This document shows, piece by piece, positions 25,699 to 34,036 of a stretch of 63,335 nt of DNA (position 1 is the first letter of the stretch; every line of letters starts with the position of its first letter). The notes below the pieces were generated by a model that saw only the letters and a program-made list of their open reading frames with translations, did not search any database and was not told the origin of the DNA. This DNA is from an uncultured Eubacteriales bacterium (lineage in GTDB: Bacteria; Bacillota; Clostridia; Peptostreptococcales; Anaerovoracaceae): assembly GCA_902776285.1 (NCBI GenBank), contig CACYPK010000024.1:1-63335 (forward strand), in the 5' to 3' direction. Made by a program: the position numbers and the translations under genes.

Positions 25699-26631
25699 CT
25701 ATAACTTCTCGAGCACCCTCAGCTTCGCGCTTCTGGCTCTTGGATTTGTTTCTGTTTCCTCTTCCGTCGGAATCACCGGTTTTCTGGTCACCCTCTTTAC
25801 GTCGGCTACTTTGCCGCAGACGCATACCGGGAATTCCTTCGGGCAAGTGCACGGGTCGAGTCTTCTCTCGAACTCCGTCTTTACGATGCGGTCCTCCAGT
25901 GAGTGGAATGTTATGACCGCTATCCTTCCGCCGCTGTCGAGCAGGTCCGGGAGCTTTTCTACTGCTTCCCTCAGATGACCGAGCTCGTCATTTACTTCTA
26001 TCCTTATCGCCTGAAAGGTCCTTTTCGCGGGATGCGGTCCGGTCCTTCTGGCCTTAGCGGGTATCGCCGCTTTTATCACCTCTGTCAGCCTTCCGGTCGA
26101 CCCTATCGGTGATGACGCGCGTTCCCTGACTATGAATTCCGCTATTCTTGCCGCCCAGCGCTCTTCTCCGTAATCCCTGATGATCCTTGTAAGATCTGCG
26201 GCGGAGTATCCGTTTACTATGTCGTAAGCGGTGAGCCTGTCCGTGTCGTCCATTCTCATGTCGAGAGGAGCGTCCTGCATGTATGAGAAGCCTCTTTCCG
26301 GATTGTCCAGCTGGTAAGAGCTGACTCCCAGATCCAGGAGTATGCCCTGCACCTTGCTTCCGGCGGCTGCCGCGATCGCTTCGGTATCGCTGTAGTTGGC
26401 GTGTACGAATCTCTTTCCGCAGCTGTAGCCTTCGAGCCTTCGCTCCGCGGCGGCCAGAGCCTCACGGTCTCTGTCCACCCCTATCAGCATCCCGTCTTCC
26501 GTGAGCCTCCGGCAGATCCCTTCGGAATGTCCGCCGCCTCCCAGCGTCCCGTCGACGTAGATGCCGTCCGGCTTTATGTTCAGGGCCTCCATCACTTCGT
26601 TAAACAGTACGGGTACGTGTTCAAATTCCAT
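25699..26631 (-). CDS. rsmH: 16S rRNA (cytosine1402-N4)-methyltransferase RsmH
   Basis: A 310-residue MraW/RsmH protein that methylates C1402 in the ribosomal P site using SAM. Motifs: [20 protein letters not shown] (SAM loop), [21 protein letters not shown] and the late [13 protein letters not shown]. Two CxC-type clusters near 250-262 are usual for the family. Directly downstream of mraZ by 10 bases. Confidence 0.97.
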   Translation of the reverse strand: MEFEHVPVLFNEVMEALNIKPDGIYVDGTLGGGGHSEGICRRLTEDGMLIGVDRDREALAAAERRLEGYSCGKRFVHANYSDTEAIAAAAGSKVQGILLDLGVSSYQLDNPERGFSYMQDAPLDMRMDDTDRLTAYDIVNGYSAADLTRIIRDYGEERWAARIAEFIVRERASSPIGSTGRLTEVIKAAIPAKARRTGPHPAKRTFQAIRIEVNDELGHLREAVEKLPDLLDSGGRIAVITFHSLEDRIVKTEFERRLDPCTCPKEFPVCVCGKVADVKRVTRKPVIPTEEETETNPRARSAKLRVLEKL

Positions 26632-26641
26632 GATGTTTCCC

Positions 26642-27073
26642 TCAGATGCTGTACTCTTTGAGCTTATCGGTGAACTTCTTGTCCTTCATCTTCTTGGCTA
26701 TGTCGAAGTCCGCCTTTGCCTCAGCGCTCCAGACCTCCACCTTGTTCATGGCGCCCGTGGTGACAAGGTCCTTGCTGATACGCGCGTACTCTCTGAGGTT
26801 CTGCGGTATCTTGATCCTGCCCTGGGCATCGAGTTCGCAAAGCTCCGAGTTTCCGAAGAAGTCTCTGATGAACTCACGGAAATCCGCGTCAGACTGCGGA
26901 AGCGCGGCGATCTTTGCCGCCATCTCTTCGAAGTCCTCCATCTTGTAGATGTAGAGGCATTCATCGAAGCCCTTCGTGAGCATGCACTTGCCGCCCAGCT
27001 GATCCCTGAACTTCGCAGGGACCGCCATGCGGTTTTTATCGTCTATTTTGTTCAGATATGTGCCTAAAAACAT
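26642..27073 (-). CDS. mraZ: Transcriptional regulator MraZ
   Basis: A 143-residue protein with two AbrB-like halves ([14 protein letters not shown] and [16 protein letters not shown]). MraZ binds repeated TGGG boxes in its own promoter and controls the dcw operon. Such boxes are present just upstream (27146-27160). RBS AAGGA lies 6 bases before the ATG. Confidence 0.96.
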   Translation of the reverse strand: MFLGTYLNKIDDKNRMAVPAKFRDQLGGKCMLTKGFDECLYIYKMEDFEEMAAKIAALPQSDADFREFIRDFFGNSELCELDAQGRIKIPQNLREYARISKDLVTTGAMNKVEVWSAEAKADFDIAKKMKDKKFTDKLKEYSI

Positions 27074-27234
27074 CTTTTCCTTGAAATCCCGGGCTTTGCG
27101 CCCTCTTGTCCATATACTGTTAGGTGGATTGTCAAGTAAATTTTACCCCACTTTTCCCCACCCTTCAAACAAAATACCTTATTTTTTGTTATGTTTCCCC
27201 CACTATTTTGTGTAAAGTAGCCTTTACAAATCGA
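27074..27234 (-). other. mraZ leader and upstream control region
   Basis: First part of a 489-base gap. It contains the mraZ promoter, MraZ boxes and, at 27212-27227, a GTAAAG-N4-CTTTAC dyad. A small GGGC/GCCC hairpin sits in the leader at about 27091-27103. No gene is seen here. Confidence 0.6.
27111..27160 (-). promoter_or_regulatory. mraZ promoter with MraZ-box direct repeats
   Basis: On the minus strand TGGGG boxes occur at 27146-27150 and 27156-27160, exactly one helical turn apart, directly upstream of a promoter: TTTACT (27135-27140), 18-base spacer, TATATG (27111-27116). A further TGGGGG occurs at 27197-27202. This is the arrangement known for MraZ autoregulation. Confidence 0.75.
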
Positions 27235-27308
27235 AAATTAAAAAGCAGACACAATATGTAGTGTCTGCTTTACATTTTTGCACAATATGTAGGTAAAGAT
27301 ATCTTTAC
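27212..27308. repeat. Two copies of the dyad GTAAAG-N4-CTTTAC
   Basis: Copy one at 27212-27227 (spacer TAGC) and copy two at 27293-27308 (spacer ATAT, making a 16-bp perfect palindrome). Centre-to-centre distance is 81 bases. They flank the fabG-side terminator and lie upstream of mraZ. They look like paired operators for an unknown dimeric regulator. Confidence 0.6.
27234..27271 (-). terminator. Terminator of the nhaC-fabG transcript
   Basis: An 11-bp stem AAAGCAGACAC (27242-27252) / GTGTCTGCTTT (27261-27271) with an 8-base loop, followed on the minus strand by TTTTTAATTTT. A T-rich tail on the plus strand makes it possibly bidirectional. Confidence 0.85.
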
Positions 27309-27318
27309 ATTTTTTATG

Positions 27319-27564
27319 CTTGTGTCACCGGCTTAAGTATGCCACAAGATATGGAAACGGGCCCCAAAGGGCCCGTCTTAACAGCTGTTTAAACCAGGAG
27401 CAAAGCTCCAACAAGCTTGCTTGATTGGAGCGAGCGACGCCGTCAACAGACGCCGGGAGCTTCAGCTCCTGAGATCATCAGTGGGAGATCGTGACCCACC
27501 ACTGATGGTCGAATATGGAACACGCCGCCTACTTCGTTGTGGCGGGTGACATCCGGCGTCTGTT
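27319..27564 (-). ncRNA. Highly structured RNA-like stretch at the 3' end of fabG (candidate 3'-UTR RNA)
   Basis: A run of stems fills 246 bases. A 12-bp perfect pair, AACAGACGCCGG (27445-27456) with CCGGCGTCTGTT (27553-27564), closes a domain and overlaps the fabG stop codon. Inside are GGAGCT/AGCTCC (27456-27469), CATCAGTGG/CCACTGATG (27476-27507) and CCGCC/GGCGG (27525-27545). Outside are an 8-bp GC stem ACGGGCCC/GGGCCCGT (about 27357-27376), AACAGCTGTT, competing GGAGC/GCTCC pairings (27397-27431) and CTTGTG/CACAAG (27319-27348). The transcript would end at the terminator at 27234-27271. I do not recognise a known RNA class. Confidence 0.5.
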
Positions 27565-28279
27565 ATATGATCAGTCCGCCGTTCACCCCTATCACCTGCC
27601 CGGTGATGAACGACGCGTCATCCGATGCCAGGAAGAGCATGGTCTTTGCCACCTCACCCGGACTGCCCGTCCTACACAGCGGAGTATCCTCTGCTATGGC
27701 TTTAACGGACGCCTCATCTACAGAGGCGTTCATGTCCGTATCTATCATTCCCGGAGAAACGCAGTTGACTCTGATACCGGATGGCCCGACCTCTTTCGCA
27801 AGTGCCTTTGTGAGCCCGATAACGCCCGCCTTAGCCGCCGAATACGCGACTTCGCATGAGGAGCCCACCTGCCCCCACATCGAGCCTACAGTGATGATAC
27901 AGCCGCTCTTGCGGCTTATCATCGACGGCAGCACGTACCTTACGCAATAGAAGACTCCGTTCAGGTCGGTGTCGATGATCTCCTCCCACCTGCTCTCCTT
28001 TATCTCGTTTATCAGGCTGAAGTCGGCTATCGCGGCGTTGCATATCAGTACATCGATCTGCCCCAGGACGCTCACGACCTTGTCTACAGCGATACGTACG
28101 GAATCGGAATACTTGACGTCGCAGCGTACCGGTGTCGCTCCCGTCTCCTGCCTGAGCGCGTCCGCGTCGAGTTCTGACTTGTGGTAAGTGAACACGACCT
28201 CGTGGCCGGCATTTCTGAACAGCCTGACAGCCTCAGCGCCTATCCCACGCGATCCGCCTATGATCAGGACCTTACTCAT
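27563..28279 (-). CDS. fabG: 3-oxoacyl-ACP reductase-like short-chain dehydrogenase
   Basis: A 238-residue classical SDR. NAD(P) loop GGSRGIG (8-14), NAA at 81-83, catalytic Ser133, Tyr146 and Lys150 in the YSAAK motif, and a C-terminal GVNGG. Size and tail match FabG, but it is not in a fab operon; it is the last gene after nhaC and a small membrane protein, so the substrate is uncertain. The ATG overlaps the upstream gene by 8 bases. The stop codon lies inside a 12-bp inverted repeat. Confidence 0.85.
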   Translation of the reverse strand: MSKVLIIGGSRGIGAEAVRLFRNAGHEVVFTYHKSELDADALRQETGATPVRCDVKYSDSVRIAVDKVVSVLGQIDVLICNAAIADFSLINEIKESRWEEIIDTDLNGVFYCVRYVLPSMISRKSGCIITVGSMWGQVGSSCEVAYSAAKAGVIGLTKALAKEVGPSGIRVNCVSPGMIDTDMNASVDEASVKAIAEDTPLCRTGSPGEVAKTMLFLASDDASFITGQVIGVNGGLII

Positions 28280-28649
28280 TTTGATCTTCCTTATTCAATT
28301 GATCATCTGCATTACCGGCTTCTTCGCCGGCGTCAGCTGTCCCGGATCCGCCGCTTTCCGTCGTATCCTGAGCGCTGCCCGCGTTTGTGATCTCAGACTC
28401 GAACTGTTCCCTTTCGCGCCTGGCCTTTTCCTTCTCTTTCTCTTTTCTGGCCTTTCTGATGCTGTGCCTTATCAGGAAGAAGATCACCAGCAGCAGCACG
28501 ACGACGATGCCTATCATAGTTAAAGCAAAACTCGTTTCCGCTTTGAAACGCTTCCAGTTGAGTCTTGCATACAGTCCCGCGATAGCGATAAGCAGCAGCA
28601 TTATGATGACAAGGTATACTGTCGCTCCGCCCTTTTTATTATTTTTCAT
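28272..28649 (-). CDS. Small two-helix membrane protein, unknown function
   Basis: A 125-residue protein with two hydrophobic helices (about 10-27 and 41-61), then a strongly charged cytoplasmic tail (KARKEKEKEKARREREQFE) and a low-complexity acidic end. The start overlaps the nhaC stop (ATGA) and its end overlaps fabG, so it is fully embedded in that operon. I do not recognise a family; an accessory role for NhaC is only a guess from position. Confidence 0.65.
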   Translation of the reverse strand: MKNNKKGGATVYLVIIMLLLIAIAGLYARLNWKRFKAETSFALTMIGIVVVLLLVIFFLIRHSIRKARKEKEKEKARREREQFESEITNAGSAQDTTESGGSGTADAGEEAGNADDQLNKEDQNE

Positions 28650-30088
28650 ACGAGTTCTCCTTTATTTGCTTTTTTCTGCTCCTCAGGTGTCATCATAGTC
28701 ACTGTCACTCCGAAAATTGCCAGTACGAAGCAAAGTACAGGCATGGTGTAATTGAATACCGCCCACGGCGCGTACTGCGACCACTTCACGCCCAGGTTTG
28801 AGGCAATGAATACTCCGCAGGTATTCCACGGGATCAGGCAGGAAGTTACTGTGCCTGCCGATTCGAGCGCGTTGGACAGGCTCTTCGGATGGATACCCTT
28901 CTCTCTGTAAGCCGGCGCGAACATGCGGCCCGGTATAAGGATCGAGATGTACTGCTCTGCCATTATCGCGTTGGCGAAGATGCATGTGACCTCCGTAGCC
29001 CCGATGAGCGCCGCAGGACCCTTGACTACCTTGAGAACGGCCTCGATTATGACCTCCATCTGGCGCGTTCCCTCCATGATGCCTCCGAACATCATCGCCA
29101 TCATGACCATCAGGATCGAGAACGCCATGTTCAGCAGGCCTCCCGATGAGAGCAGGTCGTTGAGAGACTCAAGCTCTGTTTCACATACGTATCCGTTGAG
29201 TGCGACATCGAGCATCGCTCCGACCGTGACTCCCTGCTGGCAGAACGGCGCGAGTATCAGCGCCGTGATGAACCCGAGCGTAATGCCCGGTATAGCCGGC
29301 ACCTTGAACGCTATGGCAAGTATGACGACCAGCGGTGGCAGCAGAAGGATCGGGCTAACGTTGAAGTTGTCTCTTATGCCCTCCATTATCACTACCGCCT
29401 GAGAGCTGTCGACCGAACCTGACGAGACATGCATGAATCCGTAGATCCCGAAGAATACGAGAGATATCGCGTATGCCAGCAGTGTGGACTTGAGCATGTA
29501 TTTGACATGCGTGAAAACGTCCGTGCCCGCCATGGCCGGCGCCAGATTCGTCGTATCTGACAGCGGCGAAAGTTTGTCTCCGAAATACGCTCCCGAGATG
29601 ACCGCTCCGGCCGTAGGACCGACAGGCATTCCGAGTCCCGCTCCGATGCCTATCAGAGCGAGTCCCATCGTTCCCATGGTTCCCCATGATGTGCCCGTCG
29701 CCAGCGATGTGATAGAGCAGATCAGCACTGCGGCTATCAGGAAGATCTTTGGTGAAAGAAGTCTCAGGCCATAATAAATCATTGTCGGTATTGTGCCCGA
29801 CAGAAGCCACGCTCCTATCATCATGCCCACTATGGCGAGTATCAGCACGGACTGCATCGCCTTGGATATGCCGTCTATCATCATGCCCTCTATGTCCGAC
29901 CACTTGTAGCCGAGCGTCATGCTGACTATAGATGTGATGATGACTCCAATGAACATCGGGACGTGCGGATCGGCTCCGAATCCGACGATGCCTATCATCA
30001 TCACAGCGATCAGTCCGAGCATCGATATCAGCGCGTGCCAGATCGTAGGTCTTTTGATCTCACGTTCTTCAGTAAAAATATTTTTCAT
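28646..30088 (-). CDS. nhaC: NhaC family Na+/H+ antiporter
   Basis: A 480-residue polytopic antiporter with about 11-12 helices. Family-typical segments: SLATGTSWGTMGT, GAYFGDKLSPLSDTTNLAPA and the late ALESAGTVTSCLIPWNTCG. It exchanges Na+ (or related substrates; some relatives are malate/lactate antiporters) for protons. RBS AAAGGG lies in a 14-base tandem duplication upstream. Forms an operon with the small membrane protein and fabG. Confidence 0.92.
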   Translation of the reverse strand: MKNIFTEEREIKRPTIWHALISMLGLIAVMMIGIVGFGADPHVPMFIGVIITSIVSMTLGYKWSDIEGMMIDGISKAMQSVLILAIVGMMIGAWLLSGTIPTMIYYGLRLLSPKIFLIAAVLICSITSLATGTSWGTMGTMGLALIGIGAGLGMPVGPTAGAVISGAYFGDKLSPLSDTTNLAPAMAGTDVFTHVKYMLKSTLLAYAISLVFFGIYGFMHVSSGSVDSSQAVVIMEGIRDNFNVSPILLLPPLVVILAIAFKVPAIPGITLGFITALILAPFCQQGVTVGAMLDVALNGYVCETELESLNDLLSSGGLLNMAFSILMVMMAMMFGGIMEGTRQMEVIIEAVLKVVKGPAALIGATEVTCIFANAIMAEQYISILIPGRMFAPAYREKGIHPKSLSNALESAGTVTSCLIPWNTCGVFIASNLGVKWSQYAPWAVFNYTMPVLCFVLAIFGVTVTMMTPEEQKKANKGELV

Positions 30089-30094
30089 TATCAG

Positions 30095-30122
30095 TAATAC
30101 CCTTTCGTTAATACCCTTTCGT
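30095..30122. repeat. 14-bp perfect tandem duplication carrying the nhaC ribosome binding site
   Basis: The unit TAATACCCTTTCGT occurs at 30095-30108 and 30109-30122. On the minus strand each copy supplies AAAGGG, giving two candidate Shine-Dalgarno sequences for the ATG at 30088; the proximal one is at a long spacing of about 11 bases. Confidence 0.9.
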
Positions 30123-30136
30123 TCAGATTGCCCGTT

Positions 30137-31621
30137 TTATTTGCGCGGGCCTATGAATTCTCTCAGTATCGAGTTGTCCGGGACCGCCTCGTCCGACTCT
30201 ATCTTGTCGAAGTATTTCATGAAACTGAGTATGCGCTGTACTTCCGCATACTGTTCGCTGGACTCACCGATCCCCGTGAGGAGCGGCTCCGCGTAAGTCT
30301 TCAGGAGATTTGTCTCGTAGACCGTGCTCGAATTGAACACCACATCCGCGGATGAGCTGTACGGGAATACGTTAACGCTCTCTCCCGCCCTTACCTTAGG
30401 CCAGGCCTTGAGCGTCGCCTCGGCATTGTAGCCTCTGAACTGATTGTCCCTTACCATGCGTCTCAGGAGTCTCGCGTCTGCAGTGGATAGTCTGTTATGC
30501 CTGTCAACCGCGATCTGAGTCAGCGGGCTTATGTATATCTTGAACTTATCCGATCTTGGTATGTTCTGGGTCATTATGTCGTTAAGGCTGTGAATGCCCT
30601 CGATCACCATGATCTGATTCTCTTTCAGTTTTGTGATGCGCTTTCCGAATACCTTTGTGCCGTTTATGAAGTCGAATTCAGGCATGTCCACCTCTTTGCC
30701 CGCGAGCAGATCCTCCATCTGTCTGTTGAACAGGGGCAGGTCGACCGCGCCCAGACCTTCAAAGTCCGGCTCTCCGTCAGGGCCGAGAGGAGTCATGCCT
30801 CTCTCCACGAAATAATCATCGGTGCCGAGATACAGCGGATCCTCATTTGTGAGCCTGCTGATCTCAAGGCACAGCCTCTTTGCGGTAGTGGTCTTGCCGC
30901 TGCTCGACGGTCCGGCGATCAGGACGACCTTCTTATGCTCCTCAACGATCTTCGTGGCGTATTCCTCGAGCTGCCTTGCCTGCATCCACTCGCTTTCCCT
31001 GATGATATCGTCCGCCTTGCCGTTTCTGATGGCCTCGTTCATGTCGGCAAGGTATTCTATTCCGGTATATTTGCGCATGCGTCTGCACTCGGCGTAAGCC
31101 TCATACAGCTTATCGTCATCCCTGTAAGGAGGGATGCTCTGTCCGTGCAGCGCGTTAGGCAGTCTCAGAAGCAGACCGTTCCTGTACGGTCTCAGGTCAA
31201 AAAGGTTGATGTAGCCCGCAGACGGCAGGAGCACCGTGTACATGCAGTTTCTGTAATTGCGCAGATTGACAATCTCGACAGTCTCGTCTTCGGGTCTTCC
31301 GGCAAGCAGCCTCGCCTTCTCAGGATATCCGAGAGAGTTCCATTTCATCATAGCGTGAGCGACATTGTCGTTTTCGATCACGAGTTCCAGATCCTGGTCG
31401 ACAAACTTTTTCATAGTATCCCGGATCTTGTGGATATCGGACTTTGTCAGTCTGGCGCCGCCTTTGTTGATGTAACTGTAGTAGCCCTGATTGAGGGAAT
31501 TGCCTATTGTTACATCCACCTCTCCCAGAACTGCTTTCACAGCCTTAAGGTATACCATTATGGCCGTATTGTGATAAGCGCGTTCTTCAGTAAATGTTTT
31601 TATTGTAAAATCGTAAGCCAT
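30137..31621 (-). CDS. Uridine-kinase-like nucleoside kinase with ThrRS-type N-terminal domain
   Basis: A P-loop kinase of the Udk/phosphoribulokinase superfamily. The first 220 residues resemble the second additional (SAD-like) domain of threonyl/alanyl-tRNA synthetases and its linker; the kinase domain carries Walker A GPSSSGKTT, then DDYFVERGMTPLGPDG and a late NSSTVYETN. This fused architecture is common in Clostridia and is annotated as nucleoside kinase; the substrate is not known to me. I prefer the ATG at 31621 because AAGGTG lies 6 bases before it; an in-frame ATG at 31636 has no good Shine-Dalgarno. The promoter TTCAAT-N17-TAAAAT with extended TGG lies about 70 bases upstream. Confidence 0.85.
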   Translation of the reverse strand: MAYDFTIKTFTEERAYHNTAIMVYLKAVKAVLGEVDVTIGNSLNQGYYSYINKGGARLTKSDIHKIRDTMKKFVDQDLELVIENDNVAHAMMKWNSLGYPEKARLLAGRPEDETVEIVNLRNYRNCMYTVLLPSAGYINLFDLRPYRNGLLLRLPNALHGQSIPPYRDDDKLYEAYAECRRMRKYTGIEYLADMNEAIRNGKADDIIRESEWMQARQLEEYATKIVEEHKKVVLIAGPSSSGKTTTAKRLCLEISRLTNEDPLYLGTDDYFVERGMTPLGPDGEPDFEGLGAVDLPLFNRQMEDLLAGKEVDMPEFDFINGTKVFGKRITKLKENQIMVIEGIHSLNDIMTQNIPRSDKFKIYISPLTQIAVDRHNRLSTADARLLRRMVRDNQFRGYNAEATLKAWPKVRAGESVNVFPYSSSADVVFNSSTVYETNLLKTYAEPLLTGIGESSEQYAEVQRILSFMKYFDKIESDEAVPDNSILREFIGPRK

Positions 31622-31653
31622 GTCGCGCACCTTCATTTTTCATCCCGCAAACG

Positions 31654-31673
31654 CGGTCAGTCCCGGTCAGTCC
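31654..31673. repeat. 10-bp tandem duplication in the kinase leader
   Basis: CGGTCAGTCC occurs twice in a row at 31654-31663 and 31664-31673, between the probable promoter and the start codon of the nucleoside kinase. It does not include the ribosome binding site. Confidence 0.85.
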
Positions 31674-31892
31674 TGTTTCATAAAAGGTATTTTACCATAT
31701 TATTTCCTTTTATTGAATGCAGGCCCTGTGATGTTCTTCACAATCGCCCTTTACGGGCATTATTCAATTGACTAAAAAAGGCCCTTGTTCTAAAATGAAA
31801 CTGATATATAGCATCCGGTTTTTTGGTGTGCATTTTATCAATAGCAAGTAATGAGGGAAGTTATTTTTTGTTTCTTTAGGGAGGGATAATTA

Positions 31893-33953
31893 ATGAAAAA
31901 AGAATATGAACCTCTATTCACTCCTTGGAAGATCTGCAACGTAGAAATTCCTAACAGGATCGTACAGACTTCCATGGGCGGAACATCCCTGTTCGGCTGG
32001 CTCGAGCCTTGCCACTTCGACAAAGAGGCGGCTCATCACATTCTCGGCCGTGCTCAGGATGGCGTAGGTCTGGTACTCCCGGGCATGCAGTGCGTCAGAG
32101 ACACGATGGGAAGAAGATGGCTCTATCAGAACAAGAAGATGTTCAAGGATCTCGCTGAGTGGATGCCTGAGTTCCACAAGACAGGCTCCAAGCTGTTCAT
32201 CCAGCTCGCAGGCGGATTCGGACGCTCGATGGCTATCAATGACATGTTCGTCAAGATGCTCGAAAACAAAGCATTCGGCGCGGTCGCCAAGCCTTTCGTA
32301 GACATCGAATACTGCTGCGCTTCCGCAGGAGAGACTCCTAACAGATGGTATCCTTCGATCAAGTCGAGAATGATGACCATCCAGGAGATCCAAGAAATGG
32401 TAGAAGCTTTCGCGAAGACAGCCAAGATGTGCAAGGACGCGGGCGTTGACGGCGTTGAGATCCATGCCGTACATGAGGGTTACCTCCTCGACCAGTTCAC
32501 TCTTGCTAACATGAACTACAGAACCGACCAGTACGGCGGCTCGTTCGAGAACAGATTCAGATTCCCGGTCGAGATCGTACAGGCCATCAAGAGAGAATGC
32601 GGACAGGACTTCCCTGTTGCTCTGAGATACTCCGTAGTATCCAAGACAAAGGGCTGGCTCCAGGGCGCACAGCCGGGCGAAGAATTCGAAGAGTTCGGAC
32701 GATCCGAAAAGGCCATCAAGTACCTCGGCGACATGGGATATGACATGTTCAACTGCGACAACGGTACATACGACGCGTGGTACTGGGCTCACCCGCCTGT
32801 CTACATGCCTGACAACTGCAACTTCGAAGACGTAGCTCACATCAAGAAGTTCACTGACAAGCCTGTAGTCTGCGCAGGAAAGATGGACATCAAGTTCGCA
32901 GCGAAGGCTATCAAGAAGGGTGAGATCGACGCTCTCGGAATCGCCCGTCAGAACCTCGTTGACCCTGAGTGGGTAACCAAGATCAAAGAGGACAGAGAAG
33001 AAGAGATCAAGCCTTGCATCAGATGTCATAACGCATGCTTCAACTTCGCCAAGTCGAAACACACTGCTAACACACAGCCTCTGTTCGACTCGCTCCAGCT
33101 GGCGCGCTGCGCTCTGACACCTTCGACGATGCAGCACAACAAGTACAAGATCGTTCCTACCAACAAGCCTAAGAAGGTCGCCATCGTAGGCGCGGGCTTC
33201 GGAGGACTCGAGGCGGCTCTGGTACTCAAGAAGAGAGGCCACAACCCTGTCGTATTCGAGAAGAGCGACAAGATCTTCGGTCTGTACAACACAGCTTCCG
33301 CAATGTCCTTCAAGGATGCTGACAAGCAACTCATGAAGTGGTACGAGAGAGAGCTCAAGAAGTGGGATATCGATATCAGACTCAATTCCGAAGTCACGGA
33401 CATCAATTCCCTGCTCAAGGCTTACGACGACGTTATCGTATCGGTAGGTACATTCCCTAAGGCTCTCAACATCAAGGGATTCGACAAGGCGATCACATTC
33501 ACGGATCTCCTCATCGGACCTAAGGCCAAGAAGTACAAGAAGATCGTCTTCCTCGGCGGCGGTCTTTCATCCTGCGAAGCCGCTTATGACGCGGTACTCG
33601 CCGGCAAGAAGCCTGTAGTCGTTGAGTTCCTTGACGACCTCATCGTAGCTCCTGGCACATGCCTGGCCAACTCCTCGTTCCTGAGAGAGGCTCTGCCGTT
33701 CAAGGGAGTTCCTGTACATCTGAGAAGCTCTGTCACCGAGATCGGCGACGGCTACTGCATGATCAAGAACTTCGAAACAGGCGAAGAGTGGAAGGAAGAA
33801 TGCGACTGCGTAGTAAACGGCATCGGATTCGTTCCGAACGACCAGTTCGCTTCGGTCAAGAACAAGCACCTCCACAGAGTAGGAACCTGCGTCAAGTGGG
33901 GAGCTCTGAGAGAAGTAATCTGGAGCGCATGGGATGTAGCGATGAAGATCTAA
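31893..33953 (+). CDS. Old Yellow Enzyme family NADH:flavin oxidoreductase (2,4-dienoyl-CoA reductase / BaiCD-like)
   Basis: A 686-residue iron-sulfur flavoprotein. Residues 1-370 form the FMN-binding TIM barrel with the HEGYLLDQF segment (194-202) and the YGGSFENRFRF loop. Cysteines for a [4Fe-4S] cluster follow at 375, 378, 382 and 406. A pyridine-nucleotide disulfide-type domain starts at about 427 with VGAGFGGLEA. Relatives reduce enoate double bonds (2,4-dienoyl-CoA, bile-acid or phenolic enoates). The substrate cannot be told from sequence. Codon use is strongly biased to C-ending codons, as in highly expressed genes. It stands alone: GGGAGG ribosome binding site and a terminator 30 bases after the stop. 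Confidence 0.9.
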   Translation: MKKEYEPLFTPWKICNVEIPNRIVQTSMGGTSLFGWLEPCHFDKEAAHHILGRAQDGVGLVLPGMQCVRDTMGRRWLYQNKKMFKDLAEWMPEFHKTGSKLFIQLAGGFGRSMAINDMFVKMLENKAFGAVAKPFVDIEYCCASAGETPNRWYPSIKSRMMTIQEIQEMVEAFAKTAKMCKDAGVDGVEIHAVHEGYLLDQFTLANMNYRTDQYGGSFENRFRFPVEIVQAIKRECGQDFPVALRYSVVSKTKGWLQGAQPGEEFEEFGRSEKAIKYLGDMGYDMFNCDNGTYDAWYWAHPPVYMPDNCNFEDVAHIKKFTDKPVVCAGKMDIKFAAKAIKKGEIDALGIARQNLVDPEWVTKIKEDREEEIKPCIRCHNACFNFAKSKHTANTQPLFDSLQLARCALTPSTMQHNKYKIVPTNKPKKVAIVGAGFGGLEAALVLKKRGHNPVVFEKSDKIFGLYNTASAMSFKDADKQLMKWYERELKKWDIDIRLNSEVTDINSLLKAYDDVIVSVGTFPKALNIKGFDKAITFTDLLIGPKAKKYKKIVFLGGGLSSCEAAYDAVLAGKKPVVVEFLDDLIVAPGTCLANSSFLREALPFKGVPVHLRSSVTEIGDGYCMIKNFETGEEWKEECDCVVNGIGFVPNDQFASVKNKHLHRVGTCVKWGALREVIWSAWDVAMKI

Positions 33954-33976
33954 TCTTCACGGATCACCAAAAACGT

Positions 33977-34009
33977 AAAAAAGACTGCCTTTTCAGGCAG
34001 TCTTTTTTT
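33977..34009 (+). terminator. Bidirectional terminator between the flavoenzyme and DUF4015 genes
   Basis: Stem AAAAAGACTGCCT / AGGCAGTCTTTTT with a 4-base loop, followed by T7 on the plus strand and by T6 on the minus strand. It serves the convergent genes ending at 33953 and 34037. Confidence 0.92.
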
Positions 34010-34036
34010 ATAACGAAGGCAGAATAAGTCCTTCGC

